Below are positions 42,366-51,184 of a stretch of 64,000 nucleotides of DNA, one piece after another. The notes under the pieces were generated by a model. It was not told the DNA's origin. It ran no database searches and saw only the letters and a list, made by a program, of their open reading frames with translations. A program made the position numbers and the translations under genes. Positions within the stretch are counted from its first letter, which is position 1; each line of letters opens with the position of its first letter. Source of the stretch: Nonomuraea sediminis (GTDB lineage Bacteria; Actinomycetota; Actinomycetes; Streptosporangiales; Streptosporangiaceae); assembly GCF_018531495.1 (NCBI RefSeq), contig NZ_JAHDTI010000016.1, positions 182,062 through 246,061 on the forward strand, written 5' to 3'.

Positions 42366-43334
42366 TCAGGCGGAACGTGACAGCGTGGCGGGCTCCACGC
42401 CGTGCAGGAACGGCAGGCCGCGCCGGTAACGGTCGAGCTCGTCCAGAGCGAGGTCCGCCATCCGGGCGAGCTCCCCGCCGAGCGACCCGGCGATGTGCGG
42501 GGTCACCAGGGCGTTCGGCAGGTCGTAGAGCGGGGAGTCGGCGGGCAGGAACTCGGGCTCGGTGTGGTCGAGCACCGCGTACAGCCGCCCCGAGGCCACC
42601 TCGGCGGTCAGCGCCTCCTGGTCGACCAGCGCCGCCCTGGCGGTGTTGATCACCGTGGCGCCGTCGCGCATCGCGGCCAGCAGCGGGCGGGACAGCAGGT
42701 GCCGGGTCTCGGGCAGGTCGGGCGCGTGCAGGCTGACCACGTCCGAGCGGGCGACCAGCTCCTCGAGCCCGACCTGCGCCACGCCCAGGTCCTCCCGCAG
42801 GTACGGGTCGCTGACCAGCACCTCCAGGTCGAACGGCCGCAGCAACTCGATCACGCGCCGCCCGATCCGCGAGGCGCCGACGATGCCCACGACGCGGCGG
42901 TAGTTGCCGAACCCGGGGAAGCGGGCGTCCCAGTCGAGCCGCCCGCGCCGTTCCCGGTAGAGGCGGGCGATGTCCAGCACGCGCTTGTTGGCGAACAGGA
43001 TCGCGGCGAGCGTGAACTCCGCGACGGGCTCTGCGTTGGCGGAGGCCGCCGAGGAGACCACGATGCCGCGCTCCCAGCAGGCCTGGGTGACATGGCCCTT
43101 GACCGAGCCCGCGGCGTGCACGATGGCCTTCAGCCTGGGCGCCCCCGCCAGTACCTCGGCGGTGACCGGCGGGCAGCCCCAGGAGGTGAACAGCACCTCG
43201 GTCTGGCTCAGGTCGGCCCCGGCGAAGCCGCCCACCCGCCCCTGGACGTCGGCGATCTCCGCCAGGCGGCTCTCGATCTCACTGGTCATGAGTCGCTCGG
43301 CCACACCCGCGGCCATGGCGACAAGAGTTTTCAC
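42366..43334 (-). CDS. D-isomer-specific 2-hydroxyacid dehydrogenase
   Basis: 322 aa, NAD(P)-dependent. Cofactor turn GIVGASRIGRRVIELL; catalytic triad Arg in INTARAALVDQEAL, Glu in LDHTEPEF, His in VTPHIAGSLGGE. The substrate could be a sugar-acid or keto-acid intermediate, since the gene sits between sugar permeases and the beta-helix protein with 20-bp gaps on both sides. GTG 43334 is chosen from the GGGGGA upstream. Confidence 0.9.
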   Translation of the reverse strand: MKTLVAMAAGVAERLMTSEIESRLAEIADVQGRVGGFAGADLSQTEVLFTSWGCPPVTAEVLAGAPRLKAIVHAAGSVKGHVTQACWERGIVVSSAASANAEPVAEFTLAAILFANKRVLDIARLYRERRGRLDWDARFPGFGNYRRVVGIVGASRIGRRVIELLRPFDLEVLVSDPYLREDLGVAQVGLEELVARSDVVSLHAPDLPETRHLLSRPLLAAMRDGATVINTARAALVDQEALTAEVASGRLYAVLDHTEPEFLPADSPLYDLPNALVTPHIAGSLGGELARMADLALDELDRYRRGLPFLHGVEPATLSRSA

Positions 43335-43354
43335 ACGTTCCCCCGAAATGTCTG

Positions 43355-44188
43355 TCACTTGACGCTGCCCGCCGTCATCCCGGCCTTCCAGAACCGCTGC
43401 AGCGACACGAAGACGAGCAGCAGCGGGATCACCGACAGCAGGGAGCCGGTGATCACCAGGCTGTGGAACTCGGGAAAGGCGTTGCCCTGCTTCTCCCAGG
43501 TGAACAGGCCCAGGCTGAGCGGGTAGAGGTGCTGGTCGTTGAGCATCACCAGCGGCAGGAAGAAGTTGTTCCAGATCGCGGTGAACTGGAACAGGAAGAT
43601 CGTCACGTAGGCGGGCAGCAGCATCGGCAGCGCGACGCGCACGAACGTCGTGATCTCCCCCGCTCCGTCGGACCTGGCGGCCTCGAGCACCTCGCCGGGC
43701 ACGTATCCCGCGCTGAGCACGCGCGCCAGGTAGACGCCGAACGGGTGCACCAGCACCGGCACGAACACCGACCAGAACGTGTTGACCATCCCGATCTCGG
43801 AGGCCAGCAGGTAGAGCGGGATAGCGGTGGCTGTCGTGGGCACCAGCACGCCGAGCAGCACCAGGCCGAACAGCTTCTCCTTGCCCAGCCAGTGGTACTT
43901 GTCGAAGGCGTAACCGCACATCACCGACACCAGCGCGCTCACGGCCGCGCCCACCCCGGCGTACAGGACGCTGTTGCCGTACCAGCGCAGGAAGATCCCG
44001 CCGCTCTCGGCCAGCACGTTCCTGACGTTGGTGAACAGGTTGAACTCGCCGAAGGCGAAGCCGTTGGTGGAGTACAGGTCCGTGAGCGACTTCGTCGAGG
44101 AGAACAGCAGCCACGTCAGCGGCAGCAGCGTGTAGAGCGTGGCGACGATCAGCAATCCGTTGACCGCGGCCCTGGACATCCACCTCAT
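43355..44188 (-). CDS. Sugar ABC transporter permease (MalG type)
   Basis: 277 aa, six TM segments, CUT1 family. Coupling motif EAARSDGAGEITTFVRVALPML. Forms the channel with the MalF-type partner, whose stop overlaps this ATG. The ATPase is not in the operon; a shared MsiK-like ATPase elsewhere is usual in actinomycetes. Confidence 0.93.
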   Translation of the reverse strand: MRWMSRAAVNGLLIVATLYTLLPLTWLLFSSTKSLTDLYSTNGFAFGEFNLFTNVRNVLAESGGIFLRWYGNSVLYAGVGAAVSALVSVMCGYAFDKYHWLGKEKLFGLVLLGVLVPTTATAIPLYLLASEIGMVNTFWSVFVPVLVHPFGVYLARVLSAGYVPGEVLEAARSDGAGEITTFVRVALPMLLPAYVTIFLFQFTAIWNNFFLPLVMLNDQHLYPLSLGLFTWEKQGNAFPEFHSLVITGSLLSVIPLLLVFVSLQRFWKAGMTAGSVK

Positions 44189-45054
44189 CGCCTGCTCCCC
44201 CACCTGGTCACCGCGTACGAGGCCACCGCCGCCAGCAACGCGAGCAGGATCGAGGCCGCCCCGGCCTGGCCGATGTCGTTGTTGCCGAACGCCTGGTTGT
44301 AGGCGTACATGTTGGGCGTCCAGGTGCTGACGATCCCGTCGCTGACGTTGTCGAGCACCATCGGCTCGGTGAACAGCTGCAGCGAGCCGATGATCGTGAA
44401 CAGCACCGTGGTGACGACCGCGCCACGGATCAGCGGCAGCTTGACGCCCAGCGCGATGCGGACCGCGCCCGCGCCGTCCAGCCTGGCCGCCTCCACCACC
44501 TCGGCCGGGATGGCCTGCAGCGCGGCGAAGTAGATGATCATGTTGTAGCCGACCCACTCCCACAGCGCGACGTTGACCACCGAGCCGAGCGCGTGCCCGC
44601 CGCCCAGGAAGTCCACGTCGCCGAGCAGGTCCACGACCGGGCTGACGCCGGGCAGGTACAGGTAGAGCCAGATCAGCCCCGCGATCACCCCCGGCACGAC
44701 GTGCGGCAGGAAGAGCCCGAGCTGGAACAGCCTGGTCAGCTTGGCCAGCCCCGAGTCCAGCAGCAGCGCGAGCGCCAGCGCCCCGCCGATCATCAGCGGG
44801 ATGTACAGCACGCAGTACCCGAGGATGATCAGGAACCCGTCGGTGAACGCCACGTCCTTCACCGTGTCCAGGTAGTTGCCCAGCCCGACGAAGACCGTCT
44901 CGCTCCCGCCGAACCCGAGCCCCGACGACTTCTCGCTGAACAGGCTCAGGTAGACGGCATAGCCCAGCGGCGCCAGGATCGCCACCGCGAACAGCACGAA
45001 GAACGGCGCCGTGAACAGCAGGATTGCCCCTCTACGGCGCGCACTCTCCCTCAC
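44185..45054 (-). CDS. Sugar ABC transporter permease (MalF type)
   Basis: 289 aa, six TM segments, with the EAA loop VVEAARLDGAGAVRIALGVKLPLIRG. Partner of the MalG-type permease. It is unusually far (786 bp) from the binding-protein gene upstream, with repeats in between. Confidence 0.93.
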   Translation of the reverse strand: MRESARRRGAILLFTAPFFVLFAVAILAPLGYAVYLSLFSEKSSGLGFGGSETVFVGLGNYLDTVKDVAFTDGFLIILGYCVLYIPLMIGGALALALLLDSGLAKLTRLFQLGLFLPHVVPGVIAGLIWLYLYLPGVSPVVDLLGDVDFLGGGHALGSVVNVALWEWVGYNMIIYFAALQAIPAEVVEAARLDGAGAVRIALGVKLPLIRGAVVTTVLFTIIGSLQLFTEPMVLDNVSDGIVSTWTPNMYAYNQAFGNNDIGQAGAASILLALLAAVASYAVTRWGSRR

Positions 45055-45840
45055 CTCACACCTCCAAGATCTCGTCCATCACCCGCACAACCAACCACCG
45101 CGCCCGCACCTCCCTGAACGGCAGACCACCGTCAGTTCCTCTCTGTACGGCGGGCCACCGCCACCGCCTCCCGCCGTCGCGGGCTCGCGTGACGTCAGCA
45201 CGCTGACGCATGACGCACTCCGCTCCCCGCCGCCACGACGCCCACCACCCACCTGTCCCGGCCCTCGCCGGACCGCCGTCCACGTCGCGCCGACCACCAC
45301 CGCCCGGCTTCTCGCCGACCCGGCGCGGGGACCGGAGCGCACCAGGACTCCGGGGAGCCCATCGCCCCGCCCCACCTGCGCCGGTGCGGCGATCGGGGCA
45401 TCGCCTCCAAGGCCATCGCCCCGATCCCACCAGCGCAGGTGCGGGGCACCGCTTCCGAGAGACCATCACCCCCGTCCCGCCTGCGACGGTGTCGCGATCG
45501 GGCGCCGCCTCCCGAGGCCATCGCCCCAGTCCCACCAGTGCCGGTGCGGCGGTCGGGCGTCGACTCCCGAGACCGTCGCGCCGGTCTCACCTGCGCCGGT
45601 GCGGTGAGGCGTGGGGCGGTGGTCGTCGGCGCGACGTGGGCGGCGCCCGGCCGAGATCCCGCGGCGGCTGGGTCTTGTGCGTCGTAGCGGCGCCTAGCCG
45701 GCATCACCGGAGGAGCGTCTCCCTGGACTGGGCGCAGCCGAAGTGCGGCGACTGGCGGTGGGGGCGGCTCGCCGTACGGAACGACAAGCCGCACAGAGCC
45801 GTACAGGACGACAAGCCGCACGGAACGGCCGAGAGCGGGG
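45055..45840. other. Long spacer inside the sugar operon
   Basis: No supported gene in 786 bp. Next to the binding-protein gene, ACGACAAGCCGCAC occurs twice (45781-45794, 45808-45821). The middle is the 55-bp tandem repeat. GTCAGC-AC-GCTGAC forms a palindrome at 45194-45207. An 18-bp sequence at 45308-45325 (CTTCTCGCCGACCCGGCG) recurs exactly at 47413-47430, in the gap on the other side of the binding-protein gene. Confidence 0.7.
45356..45608. repeat. Degenerate 55-bp tandem repeat (about 4.7 copies)
   Basis: Units at 45356-45410, 45411-45460 (50 bp), 45461-45515, 45516-45570 and a partial 45571-45608. Each has a CCATCGCCCC-like start, then CCCACCnGCGCCGGTGCGG, then GATCGGGC and CGCCTCCCGA. 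The copies differ at many positions, so the array is not recent. All frames through it give low-complexity Arg/Pro/Ser products without features, so it is non-coding. Confidence 0.85.
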
Positions 45841-47139
45841 TCACTGCTGGGCGACGTTGAGGCCGCGGGACTTGATCTCGGCGACCGTGGACTGCTGGAC
45901 CGTGTCGAGAGTGGCGGGGATCGTGGTCTCGCCGCTGCTCACCTTGCCGAGCGCGTCCTTGAACGAGGTGAGCGTCTGCACCATGCTCGGCCCCCACGTC
46001 CACCCGGGCTGGATGGTCTTGTAGGCGTCGGAGAAGAGGGCGTAGATGTCCTGCCCGCCGTAGAAGGAGGCGTCGAAGCTCTTGGCCGCGACGGGCACCA
46101 GGTCGGCGATGGCGGGGAAACCGCTGGAGGTGCCGGAGGCCAGGCGGGCCTTCCACGCGTCCTCCGACCCGGTCAGCCACTTGATGACCTCGGCCGCGGC
46201 CTTGGTGTTCTTGCTGGTCTTGCTCACGCCGAACGTGGTGCCGCCGAGCATGCCGCTGGCCGGGGTGCCCCAGTTCGGGACGGGGGCGATGGCCCACTTG
46301 CCCGACTGGCCGGCGTGGTTGCCCTTCATGACGCCCGCGCCCCAGTTGGCGCCTACGTAGCCCCAGAGGGTGTCGTCCTCGAAGGCGGCGTTCCACTCCT
46401 GGCTGAAGGACGGCTGGACCTTGACCAGGTCGTCCTTGACCAGGCCCTGCCAGTAGTCGGCGACCTTCTTGCTGGCCTCGTCGTTGATCGAGACCTTCCA
46501 CGCCTCGCCCTCGGTGCCGAACCACTTGCCGCCGGCCTGCCAGGACAGGGCGGCCAGGACGCTCGGGTCGTCGGGGAAGAAGGTCGCGATCCTGGCCTTC
46601 TTGTCGGCCTTCTTGACCTGCTCGGCGGCCTTGCGGAAGTCGTCCCAGGTCTTGGGGATCTCGATCTTGTTCTTCTCGAAGAGGTCCTTGCGGTAGAAGA
46701 ACACCTGGGGGGCGGCGTCCATGGGCAGCGACCAGGTCTTGCCGCCGAGGGTCACGAGGCTGAACACGTTGTCCGGATATTTCGTCTTAACGTCGGCTAC
46801 GTCGCTGCTGATGTCCTGCAGTGCGCCCTGGTTGACGAAGTCGGGCAGCTGCGGGTACTCGACCGACATCACGTCGGGAGCGTTGCCCGCCTTGACGGCG
46901 TTGGAGAACTTGGCGTAGCCGCCGGCGTTGCCCGAGGGGATCTCCTCGAACTTGATCTGGATGTCCTTGTGCGACTTGTTGAAGGCCTCGACGACCTCCT
47001 TGGTGCCCTTGGCCCAGCCCCAGAAGGTGACCTGCGTGCCCTGGGCGGCGGGAGCAGCGTCCCCACCCCCACCGCCGCAGGCCGCGAGCACGGCCATCCC
47101 GAGCACTGCTACAGCCACGGTGGCGCGCTTGCGTTCCAT
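45841..47139 (-). CDS. Sugar-binding lipoprotein of ABC importer (CUT1)
   Basis: 432 aa, extracellular solute-binding protein family 1. Lipobox LAAC at about residue 21. Landmarks are VTFWGWAKGTKEVVEAFNK, YPQLPDFVNQGAL, FYRKDLFEKNKIEIPKTWDDF and GGTTFGVSKTSKN. It binds an oligosaccharide, unknown but probably of plant or microbial cell-wall origin given the neighbours. First gene of the leftward operon, with an operator 35 bp upstream. Confidence 0.93.
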   Translation of the reverse strand: MERKRATVAVAVLGMAVLAACGGGGGDAAPAAQGTQVTFWGWAKGTKEVVEAFNKSHKDIQIKFEEIPSGNAGGYAKFSNAVKAGNAPDVMSVEYPQLPDFVNQGALQDISSDVADVKTKYPDNVFSLVTLGGKTWSLPMDAAPQVFFYRKDLFEKNKIEIPKTWDDFRKAAEQVKKADKKARIATFFPDDPSVLAALSWQAGGKWFGTEGEAWKVSINDEASKKVADYWQGLVKDDLVKVQPSFSQEWNAAFEDDTLWGYVGANWGAGVMKGNHAGQSGKWAIAPVPNWGTPASGMLGGTTFGVSKTSKNTKAAAEVIKWLTGSEDAWKARLASGTSSGFPAIADLVPVAAKSFDASFYGGQDIYALFSDAYKTIQPGWTWGPSMVQTLTSFKDALGKVSSGETTIPATLDTVQQSTVAEIKSRGLNVAQQ

Positions 47140-47173
47140 GATTGCTCCTCATCGCTTCCGATCGCTAATGCAT

Positions 47174-47197
47174 CATTCGCTCATTCGTGAGCGAATG
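47174..47197. promoter_or_regulatory. Operator of the sugar operon
   Basis: Perfect inverted repeat: CATTCGCTCA (47174-47183), TTCG centre, TGAGCGAATG (47188-47197), 34 bp upstream of the binding-protein ATG. The likely ligand is the DeoR/LacI-type regulator encoded next door. Confidence 0.75.
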
Positions 47198-47407
47198 TCT
47201 AGATATCGATCAGTAACGAAATGAACGCGAAACCCGCCATCCGCCCCGCCGCATGCCACTACGGGGCGCCATCCCCACCAGGACCGTCGCCGCACGTGGC
47301 AGCAGCTCCCCGCGCACACGACAGACCGCCCGGGGACGCGCCCCGGCTCGACCGAGTCCGCCCGCACGGTCTCCTTGCTCGCCGTACCAGGCGCCGGACA
47401 ACCGCCA

Positions 47408-47450
47408 CACACCTTCTCGCCGACCCGGCGGGGTGAGGGCGAGGGGTGTG
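47408..47450 (-). terminator. Hairpin after the regulator gene
   Basis: Arms 47408-47421 and 47438-47450 pair almost perfectly (13 pairs with one bulge), 54 bp past the regulator stop. It separates the regulator transcript from the sugar operon. No T-run. The remainder of the 365-bp gap (47140-47504) holds only the operator and this hairpin. Confidence 0.5.
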
Positions 47451-47504
47451 CGTCGGCCGTGCGTGGGCGTCGGAGGGGGGCCGTACGGCTTCTTGTCGGC
47501 CCGG

Positions 47505-48539
47505 CTAGGGGTGGGGGGCTGTGGAGGAGCGGATGCGGAGTTGGGGGAGGAGGGCCAGGTGTTGGCCGGGGAGGTCGGGGTGTTCGAGGCGGCGGAGCAG
47601 GAGGGTGACCGCGGCGCGGCCGACGGCGGACTTGGGTGGGGCGACCGCCGTGAGGGCAGGGTCGCTGAGGGCGGCGACCTCGTCGTCGTAGGCCACGATC
47701 GAGACGTCCACGGGGATGCGGACCCCGGCGATGCGCAGGTGCTGGACCAGGAGGAGCGCGTCCTCGTCGTTGTGGACGAGCAGGCCGGTCACCGCACCCG
47801 ACCTGATGGCCGACACCACGGCCTCGACCTGCGAGGGCGAGGGGCCTTCCTGCTCGATCCCGAACTCGCCGGGATCCGACAGGCCCAGGTCGCGCACGGC
47901 GGCGAGGAAGCCGTGGCGGACCCGGGGCGCGGTCGGGCTGTTGCGCGTGACCATCGCCACCCGCCGGTGCCCGAGCTCCGCCAGGTGCCGGACGCCGAGG
48001 AAGGCCCCGTGCGCGTGGTGCGAGGCGGCCGCGTCGAGCAGCGAGGCGGGCCCGCCGAGTGAGGCCCGCCGTTCCACCAGGACGGCGGGCACCCCGAGAC
48101 CGGCCAGCCACGAAGCGTGCGACTCGTCCGGCTGCCTGCTCGGCGTGAGCAGCAGACCCTCGACCCCGCCGTCGATCAGCTGCCTGACCTGCTTGCGGTC
48201 CTCCTCGTCGTCGTAGCGCGAGACGCCGAGCACGAGCCTGGCCCCCAGCCGCTCGGCCTCCTGCCTGGCCCCCTTGATCACGTTCGGGTAGTAGTAGGTG
48301 GCCGAGGGCACCAGCATCCCGATCGTCAACGCCTCCTGCGCCATCACGTCCGGCAGTACGGCAGGCCGCGTGATGCCGCCGTGGACGCGGTTGACCAGGC
48401 CCCGCCCGGCCAGGAACTCCACGTCTCGGCGCAGGGTGACCATGGAGACCCCGAGCCGGTCGACGAGGTCGGCCAGCCGTACCGATCCTCGCTCGCGCAC
48501 CTCGCGCAGGATCACTTCGTGACGTTCTTCGGCGAACAC
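47505..48539 (-). CDS. Regulator with DeoR-type DNA-binding and LacI-type sensor domains
   Basis: 344 aa. The N-terminus is DeoR-like (RHEVILREVRERGSVRLADLVDRLGVSMVTLRRDVEFLAGRGLVNRVHGG). From about residue 70 it has a periplasmic-binding-protein fold as in LacI (IGMLVPSATYYYPNVIKGARQEAERLGARLVL, LLVHNDEDALLLVQHLRIAG, SIVAYDD). It senses a sugar and probably represses the adjacent operon through the 24-bp palindrome. It is divergent from the DUF2264 gene. Confidence 0.88.
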   Translation of the reverse strand: MFAEERHEVILREVRERGSVRLADLVDRLGVSMVTLRRDVEFLAGRGLVNRVHGGITRPAVLPDVMAQEALTIGMLVPSATYYYPNVIKGARQEAERLGARLVLGVSRYDDEEDRKQVRQLIDGGVEGLLLTPSRQPDESHASWLAGLGVPAVLVERRASLGGPASLLDAAASHHAHGAFLGVRHLAELGHRRVAMVTRNSPTAPRVRHGFLAAVRDLGLSDPGEFGIEQEGPSPSQVEAVVSAIRSGAVTGLLVHNDEDALLLVQHLRIAGVRIPVDVSIVAYDDEVAALSDPALTAVAPPKSAVGRAAVTLLLRRLEHPDLPGQHLALLPQLRIRSSTAPHP

Positions 48540-48636
48540 CGGGGGCTCCTTCGACTAGACACCACAGATCCTAGCGAGGTCGCTTTCGTTTGTGAACGGA
48601 TGCTTTCGAACGATCAGACCTGCTAGAGTCCGGCGC

Positions 48637-50367
48637 ATGATCTCCCTCCCACCCGAGGATCGTTCGCTCAGCCCGCACACCGGCTGGACCCGCGCCCACT
48701 GGGAGGCGGTGGCCGACGCGCTGCTGGCCGCGGTGGAACCGTATCGCTCCGCGGACGGATCCGTGATCGTCTTCCCGGGAGGCAGGGAGAGCATCTCGCG
48801 GTGCGACGGGCTCGAGGGGTACGCCAGGACGTTCCTGCTGGCCGCCTTCCGCGTCGCGGGCGGCGGCCCGGCCGAGCTGCTCGAGCCGTACGCCCGGGGC
48901 CTGGTCAAGGGCCCGGAGGTGTGGCAGCCGATCCGCGACCGCAGCCAGCCCATGGTCGAGGCGGCCTCGATCGCGATCTCGCTGTGGCTCACCCGCGAGC
49001 ACCTGTGGGACCGCCTGGACCCGGCGGTCCGCGACGGCGTGACCGCCTACCTGGCCGACGCCCTGCGCCACGAGCCGGTGGACAACAACTGGTGGCTGTT
49101 CACGGTGATGGTGGGCGCGTTCCTCGGCGACCAGGACGCGGTCGAGCGCGGCCTGGCCCGCATCGAGCCCTGGTACCAGGGCGGCGGCTGGTACTCCGAC
49201 GGCGACAACCGCTCCTTCGACCACTACAACGGCTGGGCCATGCACCTGTATCCGGCCCTGCTCACCCACCTGACCCGCACCTCGCCCGGCAGGTACGGCG
49301 AGCGGCTGCGCGAGTTCCTGCGCGGTTACGCCCTGATGTTCGACTCCGAGGGCGGCATGCTCTACCAGGGCCGGTCGGTCACCTACCGGTTCGCCTCGGC
49401 GGCCTCGCTCTTCGCCGGGGCGCTGCTCGACGCCACGCCGCTGGAGCCCGGCCAGACCCGCCGGATCGCCTCGGGCGTGCTGCGGCACTTCCTCGAGCAC
49501 GACGCGCTGTCGCCCGAGGGCCTGCTCACGCTCGGCTGGTACGGCCCGCACGAGCCGTCGCTGCAGGGCTACTCCGGCTACGCCTCGCCGTACTGGGCGT
49601 CGAAGGCCTTCCTCGGCCTGCTCCTGCCGCCCGACCATCCCGTCTGGACGGCGACGGAGGAGCCGGGCCCCGAGGGCGTGGTCGCGCTGCCCGAGCCCGG
49701 GTTCGTCGTGCAGAACACGGGCGGCGTCGCCCGCGTGCTCAACCACGGCAGCCGGCACCATCCCGGCGACCCGCTCTACGACCGCTACGCCTACTCCACC
49801 CGCACGGGACCCACCACGGCCGGCGACATCCCCGACAACCACCTGGCGATCCTCCAGGACGGCGCCTGGACACCCCGCGGCACGATCATCCCCGTGGGCG
49901 CGGGCATGCTGGGCGACGCCGCCTGGGCGAGCTCGACGGGCACGGCCGAGAGCCTGAGCGTGGCGCGCGGCCCCGTCGAGGTGCGCATCCACCGCGTCCC
50001 GCCCGGCTCCCTGGCCCGCCAGACCGGCTGGGCGCTCCCCCACGCCACCGCCGCCGTCACCGGGCCGTCCGCGGTCGTCACGGGCGACCGCCTCACCTCC
50101 ACCCTCACAAGCCTGTACGGCGGAGCCGAGGCGTCATCCGCCGAGGCCCCCTCGGGTACGGCCTTCGGCACCCCGGCCACGGTGCCGGTGCTCGAAGGCG
50201 TGGCGGAGGACGGCTGGGTCGTGAGCGTGGCCACGCTCACCCGCGAACCCGTGACGGAACTGCCCACCGCGACGGTGGCCGGGCACGTCACGATCACCTG
50301 GCCCGACGGCCTCACCCAGGAGTTCACCGCCGGCGGCCCGGCAGGGTCAGGACAGGAACGCGCGTAG
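48637..50367 (+). CDS. DUF2264 domain protein
   Basis: 576 aa, no signal peptide. N-terminal two thirds are an alpha/alpha-barrel-like DUF2264 domain (GLEGYARTFLLAAFRVAG, DNNWWLFTVMVGAFLG, WYSDGDNRSFDHYNGWAMHLYP, GYSGYASPYWASKAFLGLLLP), a fold related to unsaturated glucuronyl/rhamnogalacturonyl hydrolases. Candidate catalytic acids lie in DGDNRSFDHYNG. It may break down the oligosaccharide imported by the neighbouring system. TAGAGT ends eight bases before the ATG, so it is probably leaderless. Confidence 0.85.
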   Translation: MISLPPEDRSLSPHTGWTRAHWEAVADALLAAVEPYRSADGSVIVFPGGRESISRCDGLEGYARTFLLAAFRVAGGGPAELLEPYARGLVKGPEVWQPIRDRSQPMVEAASIAISLWLTREHLWDRLDPAVRDGVTAYLADALRHEPVDNNWWLFTVMVGAFLGDQDAVERGLARIEPWYQGGGWYSDGDNRSFDHYNGWAMHLYPALLTHLTRTSPGRYGERLREFLRGYALMFDSEGGMLYQGRSVTYRFASAASLFAGALLDATPLEPGQTRRIASGVLRHFLEHDALSPEGLLTLGWYGPHEPSLQGYSGYASPYWASKAFLGLLLPPDHPVWTATEEPGPEGVVALPEPGFVVQNTGGVARVLNHGSRHHPGDPLYDRYAYSTRTGPTTAGDIPDNHLAILQDGAWTPRGTIIPVGAGMLGDAAWASSTGTAESLSVARGPVEVRIHRVPPGSLARQTGWALPHATAAVTGPSAVVTGDRLTSTLTSLYGGAEASSAEAPSGTAFGTPATVPVLEGVAEDGWVVSVATLTREPVTELPTATVAGHVTITWPDGLTQEFTAGGPAGSGQERA

Positions 50368-51066
50368 CAGGGCCGCGGTGCCCTCAAGGTGTTCCGAGAC
50401 GGCCTTGCGGGCCCCCTCGGGGTCGCCGGCGAGGATGGCGACCACGATGGCGCGATGCTGGACGGCGGCGTGGTCGATGTTGACCTGCAGCATCGGGATC
50501 GCATTGAGCAGGTCGCTGACCCGCAGCCGCGCGTCCGCGCAGGCCGTGGCCAGCAGCGGCGAGCCGGTCAGCTCGGCGATCGACAGGTGGAAGGCCGTGT
50601 CCAGCCGCCGGTAGTCCTCCGGCGCCGCCGCGTCCACGTCGGCCAGGCGCCGCTCTAATGCGGCCCGCTGCCCGCCGGTGAGCTTGGCCGAGGCCAGCAC
50701 CTGCGCCGCACCGCATTCCACGGCCATGCGGAAGGTGAGCGCGTCGGCCAGGTCGGCGGTGCCCATGTCGGCCACCACGCGGCGCAGATCCCCGGTGTCG
50801 GGGGCGGGCGGGATGTAGGTGACGAACGCGCCTCCGTAGCGGCCGCGCCGTACGTCGAGATAGCCGGCGTCCTGCAGGGCGCGGATCGCCTCGCGCAGTG
50901 TGACGCGGCTGATGCCGAGCTGGACGGCCAGCTCGCGCTCAGGGGGGAGCTTCGCGCCGGGGGCGACGACACCCAGCTTGATGGCCTGCAGGAGGCGTTC
51001 GACGGTCTCCTCGAAGGCGTTGCCCGCCCGGACGGGCCGCAGCACCGTCAGGGGGTTCATCATCAT
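50347..51066 (-). CDS. GntR-family regulator (FadR/FCD type)
   Basis: 239 aa. A wHTH (GVVAPGAKLPPERELAVQLGISRVTLREAIRALQDAGYLDVRRGRYGGAFV) is followed by an FCD domain with ligand/metal residues in FHLSIAEL and HRAIVVAI. Three ATGs in a row (51066, 51063, 51060) leave the start slightly open. It is divergent from the glutamine-synthetase-like gene and probably represses that operon. TGGTCTAACAC at 51128-51138 resembles the FadR-family TnGTnnnACnA site. Confidence 0.88.
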   Translation of the reverse strand: MMMNPLTVLRPVRAGNAFEETVERLLQAIKLGVVAPGAKLPPERELAVQLGISRVTLREAIRALQDAGYLDVRRGRYGGAFVTYIPPAPDTGDLRRVVADMGTADLADALTFRMAVECGAAQVLASAKLTGGQRAALERRLADVDAAAPEDYRRLDTAFHLSIAELTGSPLLATACADARLRVSDLLNAIPMLQVNIDHAAVQHRAIVVAILAGDPEGARKAVSEHLEGTAALLRAFLS

Positions 51067-51127
51067 CTCACCAGACTCGTCCAACGTGTCCTCAGGTCTT
51101 GACAACCAATCCCGCCATGCACCTCAA

Positions 51128-51138
51128 TGGTCTAACAC
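51128..51138. promoter_or_regulatory. Possible FadR/GntR site
   Basis: TGGTCTAACAC fits TnGTnnnACnA except for the last base, in the 118-bp gap between the GntR gene and the gamma-glutamylation operon. Confidence 0.35.
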
Positions 51139-51184
51139 TAGCCCAATTAACGGGAAAGCGCGTCAGGCCAGATCAGGAGCGTCC

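Noticed and set aside
45356..45608. CRISPR-like array
   Set aside because: Units are contiguous and degenerate with no identical repeat plus unique spacer structure, and there are no cas genes.
45011..45860. Several open frames on both strands across the 55-bp repeat
   Set aside because: Products are Pro/Arg/Ser low-complexity without ribosome sites; the repeat period of 55 is not a multiple of 3, so no constant repeat protein would result.
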